From Entrophospora sp. SA101 (Eukaryota > Glomeromycota > Glomeromycetes > Entrophosporales > Entrophosporaceae), in contig CAUDNR010004340.1 in assembly GCA_958430865.1 (NCBI GenBank), forward strand, positions 1 to 13,287: a stretch of 13,287 nucleotides of DNA, read 5' to 3'. The notes beneath the pieces are model-generated. The model was not told the DNA's origin and searched no databases. It saw nothing but the letters and a program-made list of their open reading frames with translations. Of this stretch, positions 1-9,021 are shown piece after piece. The position numbers and the translations under genes were made by a program. The stretch's first letter is position 1; every line of letters starts with the position of its first letter.

Positions 1-160
1 TAAATACTAGTAATTTCATAGTGCGTGACAGTTTTGGATTCACAAAATCTATATGTGTAACATCGAGTTGTCCCCCCCCATTTATTTACTTACCCCTAGA
101 TATTACCAATATTATTAATGTCAATTAAATTTTGTGTGGGTGTTTGAATACAAAATTCTG

Positions 161-222
161 ATTGGCTAATTTGAAATTCACGCGCGTGAATTTCAAATTG
201 ACGCAGATTCCAAATTCACGCA
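161..222 (+). promoter_or_regulatory. Promoter-like palindrome with ACGCG motifs and inverted CCAAT, copy A
   Basis: A 32-bp perfect palindrome spans 168-199 with the centre CACGCGCGTG. It contains ACGCG on both strands, the core of the MluI cell-cycle box bound by MBF-type factors at DNA-replication genes in yeasts. Further ACGC half sites lie at 201 and 218. An inverted CCAAT (ATTGG) is at 161-165. The palindrome ends 68 bp before the RFC-like ATG at 268. The link to replication control is inference from motif and gene type. Confidence 0.5.
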
Positions 223-267
223 TCTCTTCACTCAGCAAAAAAAACCATCTTAGTTGTTCATTTTAAA

Positions 268-1813
268 ATGAGTAATAATAATGAGAGTATACGATCACGG
301 GTTGAAAAATAGTGAGTTACATTACCTTTAATGTAAAATAAAGGATAATTGGATAAAATATAGTTAATATTAACATTTACTTTTTTTTCAAGTCGCCCAA
401 AAGACATTGATAGTGTTAGCTCACAAGAACAAACTATTGCAGTTTTAAAAACAACATTCAAGTCACAAAATGTAAGAAATTTGTTTAAAAGACACATTTT
501 TTATAAATTTTTTTTTATAGAATCTATCAATTTAAATAAATAGTTACCACATATGTTGTTTATGGACCTCCAGGAACTGAAAAAACTTCAACAATATTAG
601 CTTTAGCTCATGAATTGTTTGGGTAAAAAAAAAATTGTATATTTTTGAATCAAATTATACATGAATCTTTTATGTTCATTTACATAATTATGGTTGGTTT
701 ATCATCAGTCCAGAATTAATGAAAAGTCATGTTTTGGAATTGAATGCATCAGATGAACATGGAATTCAAGTTATTAGGGAAAAGGTAAAAATTTTTGCAT
801 GTGCAGCAGTTAGTCGGCATGCAAGGTGATTAGAGTTTATTTAAGAAAAGCAATTAATTATTAGATTAAAAATTCAGAGTAATGGTTTTAACATGATCTG
901 GAAAAAAAATTTTATCTACATATGGTCAATCATAAGTAAATATCCTTGTCCACCTTACAAAATCATTATGCTGAATGAAGCTGATTCATTGACACATGAT
1001 GCTCAAACAGCTTTAAGACACATAATGGAAAATTATTCTAGAATCACTCGTTTCTGTTTGATTTATTATTATGTTAGCTGGTAATTAAATTCACTAATTG
1101 TTTCCCTGAAAAAAATATAAATATACATTATAAAAAAATTGTTTGAAGTATAATAAAACCATTGACTTCTCGTTGTGCAAAATTTCGATTTAAACCACTG
1201 GATATTTCAAGTGCCAAAAAACGAATTGAACATATTTGTGAAAATGAAAATATTAATTATGATCCCAAGGTAATACTATTATTATTAAAGAAATAAATAC
1301 ATACAAAGTCAATGCTTGATGAAATATTTAGGTTAATGTATTCCCTTTAATTACCAAATAGGCTATAGATGAGATTCTTAAGATATCTAATGGTGATTTG
1401 AGAAAATCCATAATGTTTCTTCAAAGCACAGCCAGATTACATCAAAATGGAAGAATTACTGCTAATTCAATTTTAGAAATTGGAGGGGTAAATTAATTAT
1501 TGATTTATTAAATTTTTAATTTTAATATTTTTGGTACTATTTGCTGAAAATTTTCAAAATGGGTTGTGCCAGATGATATTATTGACAAATTGATTGAGAC
1601 TGCTTATATGCCTTTAAATGATAGATAATATTATTGCATCAGGATTTTCTACTGTTCAAATAATGTCGCAGGTAAAAATAAATATATTATTAATATGTGT
1701 AAATTCATCTATTAAATAAATAAATAAATAAATAAATTTTTTAGATTTATGATAAAGTAGTGGTTGATGAACAACTAAACAGAGATGTTGAGAAAATCTA
1801 TAGTGGATATTAA
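268..1813 (+). pseudogene. RFC2: Degenerate replication factor C subunit (Rfc2/human RFC4 type), copy A
   Basis: Intact relatives are AAA+ ATPase subunits of the clamp loader that places PCNA on primed DNA. Exons fit 268-311, 393-471, 544-622, 709-825, 880-1080, 1149-1269, 1362-1487, about 1563-1671 and 1745-1813. Family motifs are clear: [30 protein letters not shown], the SRC motif (TSRC) and SNGDLRKSI. Damage: Walker A reads GPPGTEKT (family GPPGTGKT) and Walker B reads LNEAD (family LDEAD). The acceptor before VVPDD is GG at 1561-1562 instead of AG. The frame runs into TAA at 1626-1628 and resumes one base out at 1624. The reading ends at SGY after 1745-1813, so most of the C-terminal collar is missing. 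Private to copy A are a one-base deletion near 561 that shifts the frame just before Walker A, and SR in place of the conserved PW. Retained introns show DNA-level duplication, not retroposition. The boundaries of the 826-879 intron are uncertain. Confidence 0.88.
1713..1737 (+). repeat. TAAA microsatellite in the last intron of the RFC-like gene
   Basis: About six TAAA units lie in intron 8 (1672-1744). The array has the same length in copy B (8846-8870). As microsatellites change length quickly, the equality supports a very recent origin or homogenisation of this tract. Confidence 0.85.
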
Positions 1814-1888
1814 ATTAGTCATTAATCAATTCTTTCTTCTACTATTTATTAATGGATGATAATTTCCAATTAGTTAATAATGAAATTT

Positions 1889-3435
1889 TTATTCACCTTC
1901 AACGTTTAAGATAAAAGAGTTATAATCAAGGCTATTTAACAAACTAACATTACTTGTATAAAATTTTAAACTTTTAGATTTAGTAATCTCACCATCTAAG
2001 ATTCTACTTGTATGATATGCATCTGGATGTGATTTGTGTGCTTGTTGCAAAGCACTATTACTATAAGTAGTAGTAGTATTACTATTACCATTATTATTTT
2101 TAGAAATATCATTATATTTACTTCTAGCAAACTTCCGAAGTTCTTTACTAGTTGGTCTTTTTGATGGATCCACATCCCAACACCTCTGCATCATTTGTGC
2201 ATAATCTTCAGGCATTTCAGATAATATTGGTGGTCGTAAACCTTTTTCACATATATCAAAAACCAAGCAATGATTGTGAGCTCTATAATCAAATGGTGGA
2301 TGACCTGCAAATATTTCCCACATTAACATCCCAACACTATAGATATCAGTTTCTTTTGTGTTATTTGTATTAATTTTGCCTTTAAGTAGCTCGGATGCAA
2401 TATATGGTACAATTCCATAGACTTTATTTGATGATTTTTCATTAACTGGTCCACATAATCCCAAATCTGTAATCAAACAATTACCTCCTTTTATAAGTAT
2501 ATTACCACTATGTAAATCACAATGGATTAAATTTTTTTTATGTATATCATCTAATGCATAACACAAATAATAAAAGATTCTAATTCTGTCTTTTAATGTT
2601 AAATTTTTTTGCAAATAATCCCTTAAATTTCCCTCTGATAAATAACTTAAAACTATTGCATAATTTCCATTATCTGGGAATTTAGTTATACCAAAGCATT
2701 TAACAATCAGTGGTGATTTAATTTTACAATAATTTATTGCCTGAAAATAAATATAAAATCAATTAGCATTATATAATATAATATTGTTTATTTTTGTTTT
2801 AAATGACAACTACTAACCTCATCAAGAAAGCCTTTTCTTGAATTACTTGAATCATTTAAACTTTTTAATACTACTAGTTGTCCTCTACCTCCAAAATAAC
2901 TAAATTCCTTTTTATTTTCATTGTAATCAACAATAGATCCTCTTGTCCATGTAGCAGTAAAAATTGAACTAAATTCACCTTCAGTTAACTTTGTTACTTT
3001 TTTAAATTGTTCAATAGGTATCCATTCTAAAATATAAGTTGGCAGAGATGATATCATTTGACATTGTTGAATAAAATTATCAATTATGTTATTTCCAGAT
3101 GTCCAAGTGGTGAAAAGACTCTGTAATTGTAAACTAATGCAACCTTCACAGAATCTATTAGAATATCTTGTCAATTTACACTTGTTGCATTCTTTTGGCT
3201 CACACCATTTATTTCTTACATTGTTTAATTCAAAATCATAGATAAACCTTTCTTTACAATACTTTTTTTCATTTTCTGAAAGTTCCTTGTTTTTTTTGAT
3301 TAATGAAAAAAAATAATCTTTTCTACTTTTTCTGTCAGGATTAACATTAGTACTATTAAGTATTTCATTATAAATTTTACATACAAATTTCCTTCTTTCT
3401 GGTGATAACGATGATAATAATTTAGCATGCGACAT
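1889..3435 (-). CDS. TKL-type protein kinase with N-terminal zinc ribbon, copy A
   Basis: There are two exons, 3435-2818 and 2740-1889, around a 77-nt intron with donor GTTAGT and acceptor TTTCAG, giving 489 aa. The ATG at 3435 begins MSHAKLLSSL. Residues 78-99 hold a cysteine-rich cluster (WCEP-CNKC and FCEGC) suggesting a zinc ribbon. WTSGN (111-115) and LEWIP (136-140) follow, a leader typical of Rhizophagus kinases. The kinase domain runs about 142-412. It has a degraded glycine loop (TEGEFSS), Lys191 in VVLK, a candidate helix-C Glu206, HCDLHSGNIL at 279-288 with catalytic Asp281 and Asn286, DLG at 298-300, ASE in place of APE, DIYSVG at 338-343 and RPT at 401-403. An Asn/Ser/Thr-rich linker and an HPDAYHTSR tail follow. 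Catalytic residues are present but HRD is HCD, so it is a non-RD kinase. Substrate unknown. It converges on the RFC-like gene, 75 bp apart. Confidence 0.9.
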
Positions 3436-4133
3436 TATATAAAAATATAAAATTCGACTTGGTGTTTTAATGAATGTGAGGATTTTTTTTTTTTGAGAAT
3501 GACAGTTACATTATTTCTCTTTTCTTTGCGGAGAATTTAATGGCGTGTGACAAACAATTAATTAACAAAAGATGAATTTAATTGGTACGACATTAAAAGG
3601 TCATTTTTCATATAGAATTTGTTTTAAAAGAAGGAATTTTTCGAATTTAAGTGTTACAAAAATGATTGTTAATGAGAAAATCCACGTCAGTTTTCTAAGT
3701 GGTACTTTTTCAAGTTTTACAAAACTTCTCATGTATAAATTTTTCAAATAATTATTGCTATTACTATATACAGTATATACAATAAACAATCAAAAAAATG
3801 TAATTTTTTTATAAACCTAACCCACAAGAATCTACTAAAGAATATGTAAACCTCATAAAAAAATAGCCCTTTTTTTTAAAAAAAGATATTCAGTGTTTTA
3901 CGGAGTAAAGACTATTAGCCGGGTTGGTAAAATAACATTGATAAATTCTAGTAGCAGTTTAATTCTTCATTATTTTATATGATGTATGTAGTAGACTTAA
4001 GACTAGGTTATTATGGAAGCATTTGTAAAGCCGAAATTAGAAAGCAAGAGGTTTTATAAGAAATTGCCCAAGATTTTATTTTTTTAATCATGTGATGATA
4101 ATAAATTAAATTTGAGTCACGTTATTTAATTTA
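3436..4133. other. AT-rich intergenic region upstream of the kinase, copy A
   Basis: No convincing gene is seen. The part next to 3435 should contain the kinase promoter, but I recognise no specific element apart from AT-rich tracts and a T-run near 3483. A 62-codon open frame on the minus strand (3601-3789) has low-complexity composition and no family resemblance. The same sequence recurs at 10569-11266. Confidence 0.6.
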
Positions 4134-4406
4134 CAGTCAAACCTCGCCACAACGGATTTAGATATAGCCTCCTTTTTTTATTAATATTAATTAAAAAATG
4201 TATTTGTCTTAACGGATTTTATTAGTAAATTAATGCCACAACAACGAATTTAGGTTTTATATATTAATACATTCAAATTACTAAAATTGAATAATAACAA
4301 ATCCTTTTTTTTCCATATTTCACAATAAATAAACGGATTTTTAATCAACATCAAAAGGATTTATCCAAATTTCAAAATCAAACAATGTATAAAGATTCTC
4401 CTATAC
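4134..4406 (+). mobile_element. Truncated left end of a Tigger/pogo-like DNA transposon
   Basis: The terminus starts CAGTCAAACCTCGCCACAAC directly after a TA dinucleotide (4132-4133), as expected of Tc1/mariner-superfamily insertions. ACGGATTT-type motifs recur inside (4151, 4212, 4333). The element stops at 4406, exactly where copies A and B part. The matching element in copy B runs on to 12006. Confidence 0.75.
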
Positions 4407-4491
4407 GAAATAGATTAAAGAATTTCAGCCAATGAATTCTAATTCCGGTAACACTATCAAATTTAAATTTTTATTGGTTTAAAAAAATAAA

Positions 4492-4612
4492 TTCGGTTCG
4501 GTTTTGGTCTATAAACTGAAAGTTCGGTTCGGTTCGGTTTATAAACCGAAGATTTCGGTTCGGTTTCGGTTTACCCATAAAACCGGTTCGAACCGAACCG
4601 TTAGGAGCTTTA
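4492..4612. repeat. CGGTTCGGTT repeat cluster, possible transposon subterminal region
   Basis: Repeated TTCGGTT units and their complement (AACCGAACC) form overlapping small palindromes, including one around TTTATAAA and one around CCGGTTCGAACC. The cluster ends in GTTWGGAGCTTTA at 4600-4612, which recurs at 12538-12550 after a different palindrome-rich stretch. Dense subterminal repeats of this kind are known from hAT-type elements. No typical hAT terminus or target duplication was found, so the family is unassigned. Confidence 0.45.
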
Positions 4613-5244
4613 TTACTTACTATACCTGAAGTACAAGATAAAATAAACCAAAACCTCCAAAAGCCACTGTTAGAAAAAAAGGATCAAGTGTTGATGCTGG
4701 TAATAGAATGTTTATGTAACTATAGAAAACATTGTTAATATGCAAGATTAGAAATCATGTAAAAATGGTTGGGATTGATTTTATCTTACTATCTATGTGT
4801 TTGTTTAATTGGATATTAACACTTTTTATAAGTGGAAGAAAAATGCAAATAAAAGCACAAGAACAAAAAATGTCCTAAACAACAAAGGAAGCAATCTGTA
4901 AAAAAAAATTTTCTAATAATAATTTTTTGGCAGAAAAAGGAGAAGCAACAATAAACAATTTATCCCCTTTTTCTTGTATAATTAATTTGAGTGGTTCTAA
5001 TGATTATACCCAATATCTACCTCAAATAGATTGTTGTTTTGAGGATAAGACTAGAGTGCTTTGACTATCTACATTGATACCAACAACATCGCTATCATCA
5101 TTTACAATACTTTTCATATCCTCCATATCCATATTATTGAAATTACTAGCCAATTCTTTTAAGATGAAATTTTTTTTTTCATTATTTATTTATTTATATT
5201 ATTTTTACTACACTCCAATTTAACTCTCTGGCTGTTGGGTCTGA
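4613..5244. other. Spacer with small unassigned open frames, possible decayed element
   Basis: Two overlapping open stretches stand out. On plus, 4879-5064 has no ATG and reads about 61 codons including FLAEKGEATINN. On minus, 5156-5022 reads 44 codons of acidic sequence (ELASNFNNMDMEDMK and DDSDVVG) ending in a stop, and stays open further upstream. The acidic stretch resembles the low-complexity tail found near the end of Tigger-type transposases, but this is a guess. I assign no gene here. Confidence 0.35.
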
Positions 5245-5565
5245 TTCATTTCGTCGACACGACAGTCATTTCGTCGACACCCATTTCATCGAAAGTTCAT
5301 TTCGTCGAATGTTCATTTCGTCGAAAATTTGTTTCGTCGAAAGTTCATTTCGTAGAAAATTATTTCGTCACAAAAAAAAAACTTCATTAAACAAATTTCT
5401 CCTCACACTTCCCACACACCCCGCTTTCTTCACTTAATTTCTTAACTAACTTCCCACACTCCTTACATCTAACTCGTTCGGTCTCTGGCTCGAGGATGAA
5501 ATAATTTTCGACGAAATGAACTTTCGATGAAATAATTGTCGACGAAATAATTTTCGACGAAGTAA
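5245..5565. mobile_element. Foldback-like element of inverted TTCGTCGA repeats
   Basis: The left arm (5245-5370) contains about eight direct copies of ATTTCGTCGA-type units spaced 16-20 bp apart. The right arm (5494-5565) contains the same units in reverse complement. A 27-bp stretch at 5283-5309 is perfectly complementary to 5507-5533. The centre (5371-5493) is an unrelated pyrimidine-rich spacer. This fits a foldback-type nonautonomous element or MITE. No coding capacity and no clear target duplication were found. It lies about 300 bp upstream of PRE8. Confidence 0.65.
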
Positions 5566-5866
5566 ACGCGACCGCTGGCGTTCTGCGTACTCATTTTTTT
5601 TATCCTAAAGATTTTACAAAAAAAATTTTTTAAAACAAGTTTCATGAGCATTCTGATTCAATTTTTTAAGTCCAAATTCATTGATGGTAATGTTGTAAAA
5701 GTAAAAGTGAAGGCCTTATTTCATAGTCATGGAGTAACTGGAGTTTCTAAGGTGCCTTCATTTTATATTTGTTGGGAAGAGCTTACGTATTAGCAATAAT
5801 GTATTAGTATTATTTTAAAATTGTGACACAATAGAAATCTCAAATCTTTTGTAATTTTTTTTTAAA
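5566..5866 (+). promoter_or_regulatory. Presumed PRE8 upstream region
   Basis: About 300 bp separate the foldback element from the PRE8 start codon. The last 60 bp are T/A-rich, ending TTTAAA before ATG. I found no copy of the yeast proteasome control element (GGTGGCAAA). Nothing else is recognised, and the promoter assignment rests only on position. Confidence 0.35.
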
Positions 5867-6945
5867 ATGTCAGATAGATATAGGTAAAAGATTTATCATT
5901 TCTAAAAATTTATTTTAATCTGTTGTAATTATAAATGATATAATATTTTTTAAATTATTTAAACTAGTTTTTCATTAACAACTTTTTCACCTTCGGGCAA
6001 GCTTGTTCAAATTGAGTATGCATTGAATGCGGTTGCTCAAGGTGTAACAAGCATTGGTATTAAAGGTGTGTAAAAATATGGCTTTCCTTTTTTGAGCAAA
6101 ATAATCTTTTTACCTTATTAAAGAAATTTACTAAATATACTATGCATAATAAATAATATTAGCTACAAATGGTGTTGTTGTTGCTACTGAGAAAAAGACA
6201 GCTTCACCATTGATTGATGATTCATCACTTGAAAAAGTTGCAAATGTTTGTCCAAATATTGGTATAGTTTATTCTGGAATGGGACCAGACTTTAGAGTAC
6301 TATTGACAAAGGCAAGAAAGGCAGCTCAAAAATATAAAAGGATATATAATGAGTATCCACCAACAGGAATATTGGTTAAAGAAGTTGCTAGTGTAATGCA
6401 AGAATTTACTCAAAGTGGGTATGTAAAAAAAAATTTAAAGATTTTAAATATTATTATTTTGTAATAAATTGTATTTATGTTTATATTAATATGAAAATAT
6501 ATTTAAAGTGGTGTACGTCCATTTGGTGTATCTCTTCTTATTGTGGGTTATGATGAAACTGGTCCAGCATTATATCAAGTAGATCCTTCAGGATCATACT
6601 GGGCATGGAAAGCATCTGCTATTGGAAAAAATATGGTTAATGCAAAAACTTTCTTGGAAAAACGGTATTAAATGGTTTTTATGAATTATAAACATATATT
6701 TATTGCATATAATATTTATATATAATATTTGTATTAGATATAATGATGATATTGGATTGGAAGATGCAGTTCATACTTCAATTTTAACATTAAAAGAAGG
6801 ATTTGAAGGACAAATGACTGAAAATTCTATTGAAATTGGAATTATTGGTGGTGATACAACAGGATTTATGGAAGGCAAGGAACAACCATTATTTAGAAAA
6901 TTGTCTCCTTCAGAAGTTAAAGATTATTTGGCTAATATAGCTTAA
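5867..6945 (+). CDS. PRE8: 20S proteasome subunit alpha-2 (PRE8/PSMA2)
   Basis: Five exons (5867-5883, 5968-6065, 6163-6418, 6509-6664, 6738-6945) join in frame to 735 nt, encoding 244 aa, which is normal for the family. The first exon is only 17 nt and encodes MSDRY plus two bases of Ser6. The proteasome alpha signature follows: [20 protein letters not shown] at residues 5-24. Other family landmarks are [59 protein letters not shown] and the C-terminal VKDYLANIA. Introns are 73-97 nt with GT-AG ends. Alpha subunits form the outer heptameric rings of the 20S core, gate substrate entry and bind the regulatory particle; they are not proteolytic. The gene looks intact and functional, and is the only intact housekeeping gene fully inside the window. 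It sits between the two copies of the duplication and is not itself duplicated here. Confidence 0.97.
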
Positions 6946-7232
6946 TATAATAATCCATAAAAATAATCTTATATTATTTAATAAGTATAAGAAAATTAAA
7001 AATATGCACACCAATAATTATTTTTCTGATGTTAATGTTTGTTTTCCTAAAAGTCGAGAATCTTTTTCTTTACATTTTTCATCCTGATTTATATTTGTTT
7101 TATTTCTTTGATATATTATTTATTGATGTGGGAAATATTGTTATAAACAACTAAAACAATGAGCTACAAATAATATTATTGTTCATTACATTAACAAGTA
7201 GCAATGCTTCTAATTCTAATAATCTATTTTTT
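6946..7232. other. AT-rich 3' flank of PRE8
   Basis: Nothing but AT-rich sequence is seen, with several AATAA-like stretches that could serve as polyadenylation signals. Copy B of the duplication begins at its right edge, in a T-run just before GGGTGGGTG. Confidence 0.5.
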
Positions 7233-7262
7233 TTTGGGTGGGTGCTTGAATACAAAATTCTG

Positions 7263-7324
7263 ATTGGCTAATTTGAATTTCACGCGCGTGAAATTCAAAT
7301 TGACGCAGATTCCAAATTCACGCA
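7263..7324 (+). promoter_or_regulatory. Promoter-like palindrome with ACGCG motifs and inverted CCAAT, copy B
   Basis: The counterpart of 161-222. The 32-bp perfect palindrome spans 7270-7301 with the same CACGCGCGTG centre and ends 89 bp before the ATG at 7391. Compared with copy A, base 9 is T instead of A and base 24 is A instead of T, so the symmetry is preserved. The inverted CCAAT is at 7263-7267. Confidence 0.5.
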
Positions 7325-7390
7325 CAACAATCAGACCTTCCTCACTCAACAAAAAAATCACCTTATTGATTAAAAGCTGTTCATCTTAAA

Positions 7391-8946
7391 ATGAGTAATT
7401 ATAATGAGAGTATACAACCATGGGTTGAAAAATAGTGAGTTACATTACCTTTAATGTAAAATAAAGGATAATTGGATAAAATATAGTTAACATTTACTTT
7501 TTTCAAGTCGCCCAAAAGACATTGATAGTGTTAGCTCACAAGAACAAACTATTGCGGTTTTAAAAACAACACTCAAGTCACAAAATGTAAGAAATTTGTT
7601 TAAAAGATACATTTTATATAATTTTTTTTTAGTTTATTATATAAATTAATTGAATCTATCAATTTAAATAAATAGTTACCACATATGTTGTTTTATGGAC
7701 CTCCAGGAACTGAAAAAACTTCAACAATATTAGCTTTAGCTCATGAATTGTTTGGGTAAAAAAAAAATTGTATATTTTTGAATCAAATTATACATGAATC
7801 TTTTATGTTCATTTACATAATTATGGTTGGTTTATCATCAGTCCAGAATTAATGAAAAGTCATGTTTTGGAATTGAATGCATCAGATGAACATGGAATTC
7901 AAGTTATTAGGGAAAAGGTAAAAATTTTTGCATGTGCAGCAGTTAGTCGGCATGCAAGGTGATTAGAGTTTATTTAAGAAAAGCAATTAATTATTAGATT
8001 AAAAATTCAGAGTAATGGTTTTAACATGATCTGGAAAAAAAATTTTATCTACATATGGTCAATCATAAGTAAATATCCTTGTCCACCTTACAAAATCATT
8101 ATGCTGAATGAAGCTGATTCATTGACACATGATGCTCAAACAGCTTTAAGACACATAATGGAAAATTATTCTAGAATCACTCGTTTCTGTTTGATTTATT
8201 ATTATGTTAGCTGGTAATTAAATTCACTAATTGTTTCCCTGAAAAAAATATAAATATACATTATAAAAAAATTGTTTGAAGTATAATAAAACCATTGACT
8301 TCTCGTTGTGCAAAATTTCGATTTAAACCACTGGATATTTCAAGTGCCAAAAAACGAATTGAACATATTTGTGAAAATGAAAATATTAATTATGATCCCA
8401 AGGTAATACTATTATTATTAAAGAAATAAATACATACAAAGTCAATGCTTGATGAAATATTTAGGTTAATGTATTCCCTTTAATTACCAAATAGGCTATA
8501 GATGAGATTCTTAAGATATCTAATGGTGATTTGAGAAAATCCATAATGTTTCTTCAAAGCACAGCCAGATTACATCAAAATGGAAGAATTACTGCTAATT
8601 CAATTTTAGAAATTGGAGGGGTAAATTAATTATTGATTTATTAAATTTTTAATTTTAATATTTTTGGTACTATTTGCTGAAAATTTTCAAAATGGGTTGT
8701 GCCAGATGATATTATTGACAAATTGATTGAGACTGCTTATATGCCTTTAAATGATAGATAATATTATTGCATCAGGATTTTCTACTGTTCAAATAATGTC
8801 GCAGGTAAAAATAAATATATTATTAATATGTGTAAATTCATCTATTAAATAAATAAATAAATAAATAAATTTTTTAGATTTATGATAAAGTAGTGGTTGA
8901 TGAACAACTAAACAGAGATGTTGAGAAAATCTATAGTGGATATTAA
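7391..8946 (+). pseudogene. RFC2: Degenerate replication factor C subunit (Rfc2/human RFC4 type), copy B
   Basis: Same gene as 268-1813 but better preserved at the 5' end. Exon 1 (7391-7434) reads MSNYNESIQPWVEK and splits the Tyr codon; a GTGAGT donor joins it to exon 2 (7508-7586), giving PWVEKYRPKD. Exon 3 (7676-7755) is in frame through LPHMLFYGPPGTEKTS. Exons 1-7 therefore join into an open frame, up to LEIGG at 8620. Shared damage remains: Gly to Glu in Walker A, Asp to Asn in Walker B, GG in place of the acceptor AG at 8694-8695, the frame break at 8757-8761, and a stop that removes most of the collar. Exon 5 (8013-8213) also carries extra residues ([13 protein letters not shown]) before YPCPPYK. 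A truncated AAA+ protein could still be made, but a working clamp-loader subunit is unlikely; the real gene is presumably elsewhere. Confidence 0.88.
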
Positions 8947-9021
8947 ATTAGTCATTAATCAATTCTTTCTTCTACTATTTATTAATGGATGATAATTTCC
9001 AATTAGTTAATAATGAAATTT

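Larger units (their letters stand above)
131..4406 (+). repeat. Segmental direct duplication, copy A (4.3 kb)
   Basis: This segment recurs at 7233-11539. From about 561 to 4406 the offset is exactly 7133 and I found no difference by eye in the lines compared; every open frame in it is repeated residue for residue. From 131 to 561 the copies still align (offset 7102 at the start) but with many substitutions and several indels. The copy carries the RFC-like pseudogene, the kinase gene and the left 273 bp of a Tigger-like element, inside which the similarity stops. Confidence 0.97.

Noticed and set aside
310..312. In-frame TAG right after VEK in exon 1 of the RFC-like gene (also 7433-7435)
   Set aside because: It is created by reading through a GTGAGT donor; splicing to the CAAG acceptor gives VEKYRPK, so it is not a nonsense change.
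258..497. 79-codon open frame on the minus strand
   Set aside because: It lies antisense over exons 1-2 of the RFC-like gene and has no family resemblance.
268..1813. Processed (retroposed) RFC pseudogene
   Set aside because: At least eight introns are retained with recognisable GT-AG ends, apart from one damaged acceptor.
2152..2373. 73-codon plus-strand open frame (also 9285-9506)
   Set aside because: Shadow of the kinase catalytic domain on the opposite strand.
3601..3789. 62-codon minus-strand open frame (also 10734-10922)
   Set aside because: Low-complexity translation in intergenic DNA, no recognisable domain.
5245..5370. CRISPR-like array
   Set aside because: Units are imperfect, spacers are too short and similar to each other, an inverted arm follows, and the window is eukaryotic.
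5469..5651. 60-codon minus-strand open frame with repeated YFVENYFVDNYF
   Set aside because: The repeats are a translation of the TTCGTCGA inverted repeats, not a protein repeat.
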